A DNA stretch of 64,000 nt from NCBI GenBank assembly GCA_009784445.1, contig WRBQ01000003.1:51821-115820 (forward strand), written 5' to 3'. Under the pieces are notes generated by a model. The model was not told the DNA's origin, searched no databases, and saw only the letters and a list, made by a program, of their open reading frames with translations. The stretch is from Oscillospiraceae bacterium (GTDB lineage: Bacteria; Bacillota; Clostridia; Oscillospirales; Acutalibacteraceae). This document shows, one piece after another, positions 40,555 through 49,354 of the stretch. Every line of letters begins with the position of its first letter. Position 1 is the stretch's first letter. The translations under genes were made by a program, and so were the position numbers.

Positions 40555-41192
40555 CTGCGCACCGAAAACAGCCAGCCACAAGCGCACGGTTTATCTTCAA
40601 CATTGAGGTTTTCCGGGTTGAAAATCGTGCCGTCGGCGCGGTCAAACTGCACTTCTGCTGTCCAGTAAATTTCAGGATAGGGAATTGCCACGCCTTGCTC
40701 TAAAATGATGTTGCGCGTGATGTCATACAACGCATTCACATCAAAGCCATCGCCGTCATGCATCGCATCATGGTCGCCCGCAAGCACCGAAAACGCAAAC
40801 TGCGAACGGAATGAGAGCTCAGGCGTGCCGATGTTGTCCGGCATCAAATCCCAATGTGCAAAACCGTTGGGTACGGGCGTGTCCGCTCTCATGAACCGAC
40901 CAATAAACGTTTGACAATGCACCTCGTCCACAGGCTTACCAAAGTGGTGCAAAAACGTCAAATCATAATCAAAGTCCGACGCATACTCGGGCATCATATC
41001 CAGCACAGCCGTTGCTGCGGCGCGAGTGGCTGCCCAGCCCTCGCCATAGTTTTTATATGCTATTTGGTCATCCGGATTATACGGCAACCCAACAAAACGC
41101 ACCGCAGGCAATGTGCGATATTCCCAATGCTCTAACGTCGCGTTTACGTTGTCCAGCTGCTTTTGGATTTTCTTGCTAATTACTATCGCCAT
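40551..41192 (-). CDS. GyrI-like/effector-binding domain protein
   Basis: A 213-residue cytoplasmic protein. After a short helix it reads EYRTLPAVRFVGLPYN, the start pattern of AraC-type effector-binding (GyrI-like) domains, which bind small amphipathic molecules. A central Trp/Asp-rich segment (NGFAHWDLMPDNIG) and AFSVLAGDHD follow, and the last third contains EIYWTAEVQFDRADGTIFN. No DNA-binding domain is present, so it would be a stand-alone binder. The assignment is tentative. RBS GGGAGG precedes ATG 41192. It overlaps the mnmA stop codon. Confidence 0.5.
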   Translation of the reverse strand: MAIVISKKIQKQLDNVNATLEHWEYRTLPAVRFVGLPYNPDDQIAYKNYGEGWAATRAAATAVLDMMPEYASDFDYDLTFLHHFGKPVDEVHCQTFIGRFMRADTPVPNGFAHWDLMPDNIGTPELSFRSQFAFSVLAGDHDAMHDGDGFDVNALYDITRNIILEQGVAIPYPEIYWTAEVQFDRADGTIFNPENLNVEDKPCACGWLFSVRS

Positions 41193-41240
41193 TCCATTGT
41201 CCTCCCAAAAATCTTCATTTCACAAATTACACATTGCGAA

Positions 41241-42029
41241 TTACGAATTGCCCGGAATATCCCCCACCCCATCCAGCACATACGTGGGCCGATAGGGGTA
41301 ACTTTGCATGCGCACTTCGTCTGTTACGCCTGAAAGCACCAACACGGTGTCTAGCCCTGTTTCCATGCCAGCCACAATGTCAGTATCCATGCGGTCGCCA
41401 ATCATGACGGCCTCGCTTGTTTTTACGCCCAGAATACGCAGCCCGGTGCGCATCATCAGCGCGTTGGGCTTGCCGATGAAATAGGCCTGACGTTCACTGG
41501 CCAGCTCTATGGGGGCAATCAACGCACGACATGCGGGAATAATGCCTGTTTCACTGGGGGCAGTCATGTCGCTATTGGTGCCAATCAGCTTTGCACCGCG
41601 TTTTACATGGTGAATGGCGCGGGTGATGTGCTCGTAGCCAAAGGCGCGGGTTTCGCCTACCACCACGTAATCCGGGTTGTGGTCGTTTTGGATGATGCCG
41701 TAGTCATAAAGCGCATTAAATAGCCCTGGATCACCGATGATATACGCCGAGCAGCCTGGACTTTGGTTGTGCAAAAACTGTGCTGTTGCAAGGGCGCTGG
41801 TATAGAATTTGTCCTCGCCCACTTCAAGGCCCATGCGGGCGAGCTTTTGTTGCAGCTCAAGGGGTGTTCTGCCGCTGGCGTTGGTGAGAAACAGATATTG
41901 CTTTTGTTCTTTCTCTAGCCAGTGCACAAATTCGGTTACGCCCGGCAGCAGCCGTTCGCCGTGATACAACACGCCGTCCATGTCGCACAAATACCCGTGT
42001 TTGTTGCGCAGCGCTTCGAGATTATTCAT
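41241..42029 (-). CDS. HAD-IIA family phosphatase (NagD-like)
   Basis: A 262-residue HAD hydrolase of subfamily IIA. Motif I is CDMDGVLYHG, motif II is LTNASGRTP, the cap domain follows (YVVVGETRAFGYEHITRA), and motif III/IV are GKPNALM and MIGDRMDTDIVAGMETG. Members dephosphorylate nucleotides or sugar phosphates; the substrate is not predictable. ATG 42029 is chosen because GAGGTG at 42036-42041 lies six bases upstream. Its promoter overlaps that of the divergent glycosidase. Confidence 0.9.
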   Translation of the reverse strand: MNNLEALRNKHGYLCDMDGVLYHGERLLPGVTEFVHWLEKEQKQYLFLTNASGRTPLELQQKLARMGLEVGEDKFYTSALATAQFLHNQSPGCSAYIIGDPGLFNALYDYGIIQNDHNPDYVVVGETRAFGYEHITRAIHHVKRGAKLIGTNSDMTAPSETGIIPACRALIAPIELASERQAYFIGKPNALMMRTGLRILGVKTSEAVMIGDRMDTDIVAGMETGLDTVLVLSGVTDEVRMQSYPYRPTYVLDGVGDIPGNS

Positions 42030-42031
42030 AG

Positions 42032-42060
42032 TTGACACCTCGCTATTTTTATGGTACTAT
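42032..42060 (+). promoter_or_regulatory. Sigma-A promoter of the GH106-like gene
   Basis: TTGACA (42032-42037), 17 bases and TACTAT (42055-42060) on the plus strand. Its -10 box shares two bases with the opposite promoter of the HAD gene. Confidence 0.75.
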
Positions 42061-42087
42061 TATAACATACAAAATGCAAAATGTCAA
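42059..42087 (-). promoter_or_regulatory. Consensus sigma-A promoter of the HAD phosphatase gene
   Basis: On the minus strand TTGACA (42082-42087), 17 bases and TATAAT (42059-42064). It faces and interlocks with the plus-strand promoter at 42032-42060. Confidence 0.88.
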
Positions 42088-42102
42088 CGAGGAGAAACGC
42101 AT

Positions 42103-45100
42103 ATGCTTTATCCCGAAAATCGCAAGCCTGTCATTGATTTGGCTACGTTCCAAAACCCCGGCAGCGAATACCGCGCCACGCCGTTTTGGTGCTGGAACTG
42201 CAAGCTTGACCAAGCTGTGCTTAACCGGCAAATTGATGCCATGGAGCAAATGGGTTTTGGCGGCTTTCACATGCATGTGCGAGTGGGGCTTGCCACGGAA
42301 TATCTGGGCGATGTGTTCATGCAACACGTGAAAGACTGCACTGCTTATGCCAAGCACAAGCGCATGCTGGCGTGGCTTTATGACGAAGACAAGTGGCCCA
42401 GCGGCTTTGCCGGCGGCTTGGTGACCCAAGACCCGCAACACCGCCAAAAAACCATGCTCTTCACGCCCAAGCAACGCGATGATTTACTCCTCCTCGCTAG
42501 CTACGCCATTGAGCAAGACGAACAAGGCAACCTGCTTAGTTACACGCGCAGCACTAATCACTATCCACTAACCACTATTCACTACTACGCTTACCTGCAA
42601 GTGCACGAACCCACTGCTTGGTATAACGGCCAGACTTACGTAGATGGGCTTTCGAAAGCCGCGATTGAACGCTTTGTGGAAGTGACCCACGAGCGTTATC
42701 GCGAGGCCGTGGGCGAGGAGTTCGGCAAAACTGTGCCCGCCATCTTCAGCGACGAACCCGAGTGCGGCCGCAAAAAAAACATGCAAGATCCCTTGGCGGG
42801 CGAAAGCACTACCCTGCCGTGGACGACGGACTTCGCCGAAACATATCAGGCCGAGTATGGCGAAGATCTGCTTGACTTCGTGCCCGAGCTGTTCTTTAAC
42901 CTAGCAGGTGGCAAAATTTCACGCGCACGCTATCGCTACCACGACCATTGCAGTGAACGTTTCGCTAGTGCATTTGCCGACACCATGGGCGACTGGTGCG
43001 AAAAGCATGGCCTGCTGCTCACTGGCCACATGATGGCCGAACAAGACTTACGCGACCAAACCAAGCACGCTGGCGACTGCATGCGCTCCTATCGTGCGTT
43101 TCAGCTGCCGGGCATTGACTTGCTGTGCGACAACCGCGAGTTCAACACCGCTAAGCAGGCACAGTCTGCCGCACGACAATATGCACGGCCCGGCGTGATG
43201 AGCGAGCTTTATGGCGTGACCAACTGGAATTTCCCGTTCTATAAGCACAAATTACAGAGCGACTGGCAGGCCGCGCTGGGCATCAGCGTGCGCGTGCCGC
43301 ATCTATATTGGGTGAGCATGCGTGGCGAGGCCAAGCGTGATTACCCCGCCAGCATTGGGCACCAATCGCCGTGGTACAAGCAATACAAACACATGGAAAG
43401 CCATTTTGCCCGCGTGAACAGCGCCATGACGCGCGGCACGCCAAAGGTGCGTGTTGGCGTGATTCACCCGGTGGAGAGCTTTTGGCTGCACTGGGGACCC
43501 GACAGCCAGTGCCGAGCCGTGCAAGACGAAATGGATCACCGTTTTGCGCAGCTGACCGACTGGCTGCTGTTTGCCCACCAGGATTTTGACTTCATTTGTG
43601 AGTCGCTGCTGCCCTCGCAGCACAGCCCCTCTGCTGAACAATTCAACGTTGGCGCGATGAACTACGATGTGGTGATTGCGCCGCAGTTGCAAACTATCCG
43701 CGGCACGACACTGAAAGCGTTGCAAGACTTTGAGGCGCGCGGTGGCCATGTGATATGGCTGGGCGGCGTGCCCACGCATGTGGACGCGCAACTCGCGCCA
43801 GTGAGCGCAACCGCTGTGTCGTGGAGCAAAACTGCGCTGCTGGGCGAACTTGCGCCTTATCAAATGCACACGGTGCTGGAAAACGCCGTGACGGCCAAGA
43901 ATATCATCACCCAGCGGCGGCGCGATGGCGAACATGAATGGCTGTTCCTGTGCCATGCACACACCAGCCCGAACTACTACACAAACCGGCCACGCATGCT
44001 GCAAGTGCAACTGACCGGTGTATATAGCGCTGAGCAGTTCAACACCCTCACTGGCAAAGTTACTCCCCTGCCCTGCTGCTACGTAAACGGCAACACCGTG
44101 ATTGACTGGACGGCGCATGGGCAGGATAGTTTGCTGCTACGCTTGACGGTAGGGGTGCATGCAAATCCGCCCGCAGTTGAAGAACCATGCCTCAACTATC
44201 ATAGCGACCTACCTCCACTGCTTCCCATTACCCTTGAAGAACCCAATGTGCTGCTGCTGGATATGCCCGAGCACAGCCTTAACGGCGGCGCATGGCAGCC
44301 TGCCGAAGAAGTTTTACGTGTGTGTGACAAATGCAAAGCTATCTTAGGCCTTGAGAACGAAGTCGCCCGCGGCATGCAGCCCTATTGCTTGCTAGACGAA
44401 CCCGCACAGCACCAGCTGAAACTGCGCTACACCGTGCAATCACAGCTTGACGTTGAGCAAGTGCAGCTGGCGGTTGAAGATCTTGACACGCTGCAAATCA
44501 CCTGGAATGGTCATGCTGTGGATACCACGCCCACTGGCCATTACGTGGATGAGTCCATCCAAACGGTTGCACTGGGTAAGCTGCACGCAGGCGAGAATAT
44601 TCTCGAAATCACGCTGCCGTTCGGCAAAGCCACCACGGTGGAAAGCTGCTTCATCTTGGGCGATTTCGGCGTGCGTGTGCGCGGCCGCCTAGCCGAAATC
44701 ACCCCGCCTGTGCGCGAGCTAGCCTGGGGCGACTGGACAGCACAAGGCCTGCCGTTCTATGGCGGCAATGTGGTTTATCATGCGCAGGTGGAGCTGCCCG
44801 CAGGCAACTACGCACTTGAAGCCACACACTTTGCACAGCCTGTGCTGGCTGTTACGGCCAATGAGCACGACTGTGGCATTATCGCTATTTCACCTTGGCG
44901 CACAGAGCTTGGCGAACTCGCAGGCAACGCGCAAATCAACGTCACCGCCTGCGGCAACCGCATCAATACCTTTGGTGCGCTGCACAACTGCGAGGTTGAA
45001 CGCACTTGGCATGGCCCCGGCGCATGGCGTGTGCAAGGCGCCGCTTGGACGAACGAATACCGTCTCACGCCTTCTGGTGTGCTGGTTGCCCCCCGGTTAC

Positions 45101-45150
45101 TTTTTTTGCAAAAAAGTAACACAAAAAAACCTAGCCGCCTTCGGCAATGA
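42103..45150 (+). CDS. Large glycosidase, GH106-like (putative alpha-L-rhamnosidase)
   Basis: The 1015-residue protein has the GH106-type opening: NPGSEYRATPFWCWNCKLD, then MEQMGFGGFHMHVRVGL and YAKHKRMLAWLYDEDKWPSG. A long TIM-barrel-like middle contains AIFSDEPECG and LLLTGHMMAEQDL, and a C-terminal beta-rich region with a jelly-roll-like segment. GH106 enzymes remove alpha-rhamnose; the exact substrate is uncertain. There is no signal peptide. ATG 42103 follows GAGGAG (42089-42094). Two repeat-derived pieces lie inside the frame: a C-A-C-T-A-rich stretch at 42552-42585 and the last 17 codons, which come from an interspersed repeat. Confidence 0.75.
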   Translation: MLYPENRKPVIDLATFQNPGSEYRATPFWCWNCKLDQAVLNRQIDAMEQMGFGGFHMHVRVGLATEYLGDVFMQHVKDCTAYAKHKRMLAWLYDEDKWPSGFAGGLVTQDPQHRQKTMLFTPKQRDDLLLLASYAIEQDEQGNLLSYTRSTNHYPLTTIHYYAYLQVHEPTAWYNGQTYVDGLSKAAIERFVEVTHERYREAVGEEFGKTVPAIFSDEPECGRKKNMQDPLAGESTTLPWTTDFAETYQAEYGEDLLDFVPELFFNLAGGKISRARYRYHDHCSERFASAFADTMGDWCEKHGLLLTGHMMAEQDLRDQTKHAGDCMRSYRAFQLPGIDLLCDNREFNTAKQAQSAARQYARPGVMSELYGVTNWNFPFYKHKLQSDWQAALGISVRVPHLYWVSMRGEAKRDYPASIGHQSPWYKQYKHMESHFARVNSAMTRGTPKVRVGVIHPVESFWLHWGPDSQCRAVQDEMDHRFAQLTDWLLFAHQDFDFICESLLPSQHSPSAEQFNVGAMNYDVVIAPQLQTIRGTTLKALQDFEARGGHVIWLGGVPTHVDAQLAPVSATAVSWSKTALLGELAPYQMHTVLENAVTAKNIITQRRRDGEHEWLFLCHAHTSPNYYTNRPRMLQVQLTGVYSAEQFNTLTGKVTPLPCCYVNGNTVIDWTAHGQDSLLLRLTVGVHANPPAVEEPCLNYHSDLPPLLPITLEEPNVLLLDMPEHSLNGGAWQPAEEVLRVCDKCKAILGLENEVARGMQPYCLLDEPAQHQLKLRYTVQSQLDVEQVQLAVEDLDTLQITWNGHAVDTTPTGHYVDESIQTVALGKLHAGENILEITLPFGKATTVESCFILGDFGVRVRGRLAEITPPVRELAWGDWTAQGLPFYGGNVVYHAQVELPAGNYALEATHFAQPVLAVTANEHDCGIIAISPWRTELGELAGNAQINVTACGNRINTFGALHNCEVERTWHGPGAWRVQGAAWTNEYRLTPSGVLVAPRLLFLQKSNTKKPSRLRQ
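42552..42585 (+). repeat. Low-complexity CACTAnnCA repeat inside coding sequence
   Basis: Four imperfect CACTA-type units (CACTAATCA, CTATCCA, CTAACCA, CTATTCA) occur in a row and are translated as a TNHYPLTTIHYY stretch. The composition differs from the surrounding GC-rich codons. Confidence 0.6.
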
Positions 45151-45224
45151 GTTTTATGGAGCTGGAATAGGATACAGCGAAGCGGTGTAAAATTTTTTTG
45201 GTTCTTTTTTTCTAAAAAAAGAAC
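45096..45224 (+). repeat. Composite palindromic repeat between the GH106-like gene and glnN
   Basis: The element starts with GTTAC-T7-GC-A6-GTAAC (45096-45120), contains ACCTAGCCGCCTTCGG and the inverted core CAGCGAAGCGG (45175-45185), and ends with a second palindrome GTTC-T7-CT-A7-GAAC (45201-45224). Related copies occur at 49278-49340 and 52513-52625. The upstream reading frame runs 55 bases into it. Confidence 0.8.
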
Positions 45225-45239
45225 AGAAAGGACTCTAGG

Positions 45240-47249
45240 ATGAACATCCCCGAATTATTTGGCTGCATGGTGTTTGGTGACGCCGAAATGCAGGCTCGCC
45301 TGCCCGCAGAAGTTTACGCGGCCATCAAACAAGGCAGCCGCCTAAGCACTGCGATGGCCAACACCGTGGCCGCCGCCATGAAAGACTGGGCCCTCGAACA
45401 TGGCGTGACGCACTATACCCATTGGTTTCAGCCGATGACGGGCGTGACGGCCGAAAAACACGACAGCTTCATTGAGCCGGTTGGCGACGGTGAAGTCATC
45501 ATGAAATTTTCGGGCAAGGCTCTGGTTTGCGGCGAACCCGATGCCAGCAGCCTGCCCAGCGGCGGCCTGCGCTGCACCTTTGAAGCGCGTGGCTACACCG
45601 CTTGGGACCCCACTGCCCATGCCTTTATCAAAGATGAGACCCTGTGCATACCCACTGCGTTTTGCTGTTATAACGGCGAGTCTTTGGATAAAAAAACCCC
45701 GCTGCTGCGCTCCATGCAAGCCATTAACGAGCAGGCGCTGCGGGTGCTGCGTTTGTTCGGCAACGAGCAAGTTACACACGTGGATGCAACCGTGGGTGCC
45801 GAACAAGAATATTTCCTCATTGACAAAGCCATGTTTCTGCAACGGCCGGATTTGATTCACACGGGGCGCACGCTGCTGGGCGCACCGCCCCCCAAAGGCC
45901 AGGAGCTGGAAGACCACTATTTTGGTGCGATTAAGCCGCGGGTGTCGGCCTTCATGAAAGAGCTTGATCTTGAGCTATGGAAGCTGGGCGTGCCCTCGAA
46001 AACGCGGCACAACGAAACCGCGCCCGCACAGCACGAACTCGCACCCGTGTTCACCACCGTCAACACCGCCACCGACCATAACCAGCTGGTGATGGAGCTA
46101 GCGAAATCCATCGCTGAGCGGCATAATCTAGCCTGTTTACTGCACGAAAAACCCTTTGCGGGCATCAACGGCAGCGGCAAGCACAACAACTGGAGCCTGA
46201 GCACAAACAGCGGTCAAAATTTGTTTGAGCCGGGTGACACCCCGCATGAAAATGCGCAGTTTTTGCTGTTTCTCACCGCAGTGATCAAAGCCGTGGATGA
46301 CTATCAAGACCTGCTGCGGGCAAGTGCCGCAAGTGCGGGCAACGACCACCGTTTGGGCGCACATGAGGCCCCACCGGCGATTATTAGCTTGTTTTTGGGC
46401 AACGAACTTACCGACATCTTAAAGGCCATTGAGATGGGCGAAGACTACCAAGCCCCCGGCCGTGCTCGCCTGAAAATCGGCGTGAGCTCCCTGCCGCGCA
46501 TCCCCAAAGACAGCACCGACCGCAACCGCACCTCGCCCATGGCCTTCACCGGCAACAAGTTTGAGTTTCGCATGCTGGGCAGCGCGTTTTCCATTGCGGG
46601 GCCAAATTTTGTGCTAAATACCATGGTGGCAGAGGTGCTGCGCCAATTTGCCGACGAACTTGAACAAGAAAGCGACTTCACCGCCGCACTCAACACGCTG
46701 ATTCAGTGCACCATCAAGGCGCACAAGCGCATTCTCTTCAACGGCAACAACTACGCACAAGAGTGGACGCTTGAGGCCAAACTGCGCGGGCTATCGAACC
46801 TGTCCGATACCCCAAGCGCGCTGCAAGTTATGCTCGCCCCGCAAAGCATTGAGCTGTTCGCCCGCCACGCTGTGCTCAACGAAAGCGAGCTGCACGCCCG
46901 CCACGAAATCCTCATGCAATCGTACCGAAAAACGATACACATTGAAGCGCTAACTATGCTTATGCTGGTGAAAGATGCCGTCATCCCCGCCTGCGTGGCC
47001 TATCAAAATCAGCTTTCGGAGCTATATCAGCGCAAGGGCAGCGAGTTTGATAGCTCGCTGGAACGTAATTTGCTAGCAAAAATTGCTGACCTGAGCGCAA
47101 AGCTGCCCGAGCAAATCAGCGCACTGCAAAGCGAGAAGTCACTTGCTGCCATGGCTGCGCTGCGCCAAACCTGCGATGCCCTCGAAGCCCTTGTGCCACA
47201 ACAGCTGTGGCCGCTGCCCAGCTACGCGCAGCTGCTCAACAGCATATAA
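45240..47249 (+). CDS. glnN: Glutamine synthetase, type III
   Basis: Makes glutamine from glutamate and ammonia with ATP. The 669-residue length, close to 700, identifies the GSIII class found in Bacteroidetes and Clostridia. Motifs are an early VTHYTHWFQPMTGVTAEKHD, VGAEQEYFLID, NETAPAQHELAPVF, the NGSGKHNNWS ATP-binding segment and RLGAHEAPPAIIS, followed by NRTSPMAFTGNKFEFR. AGAAAGGA precedes ATG 45240. The gene has a hairpin after the stop, shared with the convergent gene. Confidence 0.96.
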   Translation: MNIPELFGCMVFGDAEMQARLPAEVYAAIKQGSRLSTAMANTVAAAMKDWALEHGVTHYTHWFQPMTGVTAEKHDSFIEPVGDGEVIMKFSGKALVCGEPDASSLPSGGLRCTFEARGYTAWDPTAHAFIKDETLCIPTAFCCYNGESLDKKTPLLRSMQAINEQALRVLRLFGNEQVTHVDATVGAEQEYFLIDKAMFLQRPDLIHTGRTLLGAPPPKGQELEDHYFGAIKPRVSAFMKELDLELWKLGVPSKTRHNETAPAQHELAPVFTTVNTATDHNQLVMELAKSIAERHNLACLLHEKPFAGINGSGKHNNWSLSTNSGQNLFEPGDTPHENAQFLLFLTAVIKAVDDYQDLLRASAASAGNDHRLGAHEAPPAIISLFLGNELTDILKAIEMGEDYQAPGRARLKIGVSSLPRIPKDSTDRNRTSPMAFTGNKFEFRMLGSAFSIAGPNFVLNTMVAEVLRQFADELEQESDFTAALNTLIQCTIKAHKRILFNGNNYAQEWTLEAKLRGLSNLSDTPSALQVMLAPQSIELFARHAVLNESELHARHEILMQSYRKTIHIEALTMLMLVKDAVIPACVAYQNQLSELYQRKGSEFDSSLERNLLAKIADLSAKLPEQISALQSEKSLAAMAALRQTCDALEALVPQQLWPLPSYAQLLNSI

Positions 47250-47256
47250 AACACTT

Positions 47257-47282
47257 ACCGGGCGGCCATTGAGCCACCCGGT
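47257..47282. terminator. Bidirectional hairpin between convergent genes
   Basis: ACCGGGCGGC and GCCACCCGGT pair with one wobble and a six-base loop. On the minus strand it is followed by AAGTGTTTTA; on the plus strand the T-run is weak (GTTCGTCTATTC). Confidence 0.65.
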
Positions 47283-47286
47283 TCGT

Positions 47287-47700
47287 CTATTCTTCATTGT
47301 CATCGTCATCGTCGCTCAATAGCCATTGCAAGGTCAGCTGCTCCATGGGCACAACCGGCGCCTGTATCACCGGGTCCATTTCCAGCAGGCGAATTTTCTC
47401 ACGCAGAAAGCTGTTTTCGCGGTCTACTTCCGCCACAATTTTCTGTGTATCCTCCAGCTTACGGGCAAACTCCGCCAGCTGTTGTGTCACTTCGTCGCCT
47501 GCGGCATGCCGCCGCCGCTGCAATCGCGCAGCAGCCATCCAATGCCGTTGCCGCTGCCGTGCTTGGCGCAGCTGCTCGGTGCGGCGCTGTGTTGCCTGCG
47601 CTTGCAAATGCATGCGTTGCTCCAGCGCTTCAATGTATTGCAGCACGTCATCTTTATGAAACCCGCCCACCTGTGAACGAAAAAAGTCGCCTTTTGCCAT
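47287..47700 (-). CDS. DivIVA-like coiled-coil protein
   Basis: The 137-residue protein begins with a DivIVA-like membrane-binding motif (FFRSQVGGFHKDDVLQYIEALE), which is followed by a strongly charged, Arg/Gln-rich coiled coil of about 75 residues and an acidic tail ending in a run of aspartates. Proteins of this type localise to poles or septa; this one is shorter than the DivIVA at 52626-53297. It is preceded by AAAGGGAG and by a palindromic repeat. Confidence 0.7.
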   Translation of the reverse strand: MAKGDFFRSQVGGFHKDDVLQYIEALEQRMHLQAQATQRRTEQLRQARQRQRHWMAAARLQRRRHAAGDEVTQQLAEFARKLEDTQKIVAEVDRENSFLREKIRLLEMDPVIQAPVVPMEQLTLQWLLSDDDDDNEE

Positions 47701-47715
47701 GTAACTCCCTTTCTG

Positions 47716-47747
47716 CCACCTGCGGTGGGGCTCGGTCGCTTCGCTAG
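47716..47747 (-). repeat. Interspersed repeat, CCACCTGCGGTGGGGCTC family
   Basis: The 18-mer CCACCTGCGGTGGGGCTC (47716-47733) is followed by GGTCGCTTCGC and abuts the stop codon (47744-47746) of the minus-strand gene, as at ligA and divIVA. Confidence 0.85.
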
Positions 47748-49249
47748 TTTACCGCCAAAATTGCAGTCACCCCATCGGCGATGCGCACCGGTGGACGTTG
47801 CCCCAAGTTGCTTAACCACAGCGTGCCGGCACCGTTGTCCCAGTTGTTGACGTAGCCCACAAAGCGGTTGCCCGCCTGCACGCTGCCTGCTTGCACACCG
47901 TTTGCAATGTGATGCGCCACCGCGCCCACGCAGGCGGTGAGTGTGCCTGTTGTGTCCTCTTGCACGTCATGCAGCACCAATAGAGCATTTTCGCTGGGCG
48001 CGAGGAAATACGCATGCACGTCATTGACCAGACGCTGCATGGTTTCGCCGCGATGATAGACATAAACCGCCATGCGTGTGCCGCCAATTTCTTGGCGAAC
48101 AACATACGCACCAAAACGGCCAATCACGGCGCCCATGACCTGTGTGCCCAAAAAACGCCGCTGCGAAATGCCATGCTCCAGCAATTCATAGCCATGCAGC
48201 CCGAAGGTTGCGCCCTCCATATTGCTTTCAAGCGTCAGCAACACCTGCGGTGTGCGCATGAACATCGCCTGCCACTGCGCACCGCCTGCAAAACCTTCGC
48301 CCATGGGGATTTCTCGCGGGCCAAGTTCGGTCATCATCGCTAGGCGCCAGCCGCGTGGGTCTTGCTCATCTTCATTTTCATAGGCAAGCAGCGCAGCGGG
48401 GCGACCATGCGCACGCACCGCTGCAATCACTTGAAGCTGCCCGGCATTGGCCAGCCGCTGCACGCTCACGCCGTCATATACATAAAGCTGCAACTGCGGC
48501 TGCCCAGTGTCTTTGAGCATATATAAGTTCCCGCCGGGCCGGTAGTGCTCAAACAGCACTTCTTCGGGATTTTCCGCCACAAAGACGGGTGGTCCGCTGC
48601 TACCGAGGGCATATAGATTGCCGGCGGCCGAGTAAAACACCATCGCCCGCAGGTTGTCATAGAAAAATCGCACGTCCTCTACCACGCCGGACATGCGCTC
48701 GGGTTCGCCATTGGCCCGCACGCGATACAGCATCATCGCGCCGCTTTCGCGCCGGGTGAAAAACGCAGCATCCTGCCCTTGCGCCATGAACACCGCAGCC
48801 AAGCGCTCGGCCATTAGCTCACTGTTGCCTGTTCGGGCGTTATGTACATATAGCTGACTGCCCGCTAGATTTGTATGAAACGCGAACTGCCCGCAGCGGC
48901 TTGCCGCCCAACTGCCCACGTCCTCGGCTGCACGCACGCCACCAATGCGCCGCGCGTTGCCGTCACGCAGTTGCACCACATAAAGATGCACCTCGTTGTC
49001 GTCACGCTCGTCCAACCAAAGATAATCCGCGTCACCGCCGATGTGCTGCACCATGCTTTCGGTCACCCGCAGGGCATAGCTACCCTCGGGCACCGCAACA
49101 TACAGTTGGCTGCCCCGCGCAAACACCGCGGCAAAACGCTCATTTGGCCGCACATTAAACAAATGAAACCAGCTCAACACCAATGCCGCCGCCAAGGTCA
49201 ACGTCCCTAGCAGCACCGTGAAAGCCAGCTTTCTCCGGCTCACTTGCAT
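47744..49249 (-). CDS. Membrane-anchored propeller-like protein, unknown function
   Basis: A 501-residue protein with an N-terminal signal anchor (KLAFTVLLGTLTLAAALVLSW). The rest is a long series of short beta-strand units such as QLYVAVPEGSYAL, DEVHLYVVQLRDGNARR and NLYALGSSGPP, which look like TolB- or DUF5050-type propeller blades on the outside of the cell. No catalytic motif is seen. ATG 49249 is chosen because GAGGGGG lies about seven bases upstream; a start further upstream would run through an interspersed repeat. The stop lies in a repeat copy. Confidence 0.65.
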   Translation of the reverse strand: MQVSRRKLAFTVLLGTLTLAAALVLSWFHLFNVRPNERFAAVFARGSQLYVAVPEGSYALRVTESMVQHIGGDADYLWLDERDDNEVHLYVVQLRDGNARRIGGVRAAEDVGSWAASRCGQFAFHTNLAGSQLYVHNARTGNSELMAERLAAVFMAQGQDAAFFTRRESGAMMLYRVRANGEPERMSGVVEDVRFFYDNLRAMVFYSAAGNLYALGSSGPPVFVAENPEEVLFEHYRPGGNLYMLKDTGQPQLQLYVYDGVSVQRLANAGQLQVIAAVRAHGRPAALLAYENEDEQDPRGWRLAMMTELGPREIPMGEGFAGGAQWQAMFMRTPQVLLTLESNMEGATFGLHGYELLEHGISQRRFLGTQVMGAVIGRFGAYVVRQEIGGTRMAVYVYHRGETMQRLVNDVHAYFLAPSENALLVLHDVQEDTTGTLTACVGAVAHHIANGVQAGSVQAGNRFVGYVNNWDNGAGTLWLSNLGQRPPVRIADGVTAILAVN

Positions 49250-49277
49250 ACTCTTCCCCCTCTTTACTTCACGTCCT

Positions 49278-49340
49278 GTTACTTTTTTTGCAAAAAAAGT
49301 AACCAAAAAAAACTATGTCGCTTCGCTGTGTCCTATGATG
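49278..49340 (+). repeat. Composite palindromic repeat, second copy
   Basis: GTTAC-T7-GC-A7-GTAAC (49278-49303), then an A-run and ACTATGTCGCTTCGCTGTGT followed by CCTATGATGGG. It matches the element at 45096 in its first palindrome and the inverted core, and fills the gap between two minus-strand genes. Confidence 0.8.
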
Positions 49341-49354
49341 GGCACTGCGTTTGG

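Noticed and set aside
49249..49306. Longer N terminus for the propeller-like protein
   Set aside because: The extension is translated from the GTTAC palindromic repeat, and a good GAGGGGG site precedes ATG 49249 with a signal anchor directly after it.
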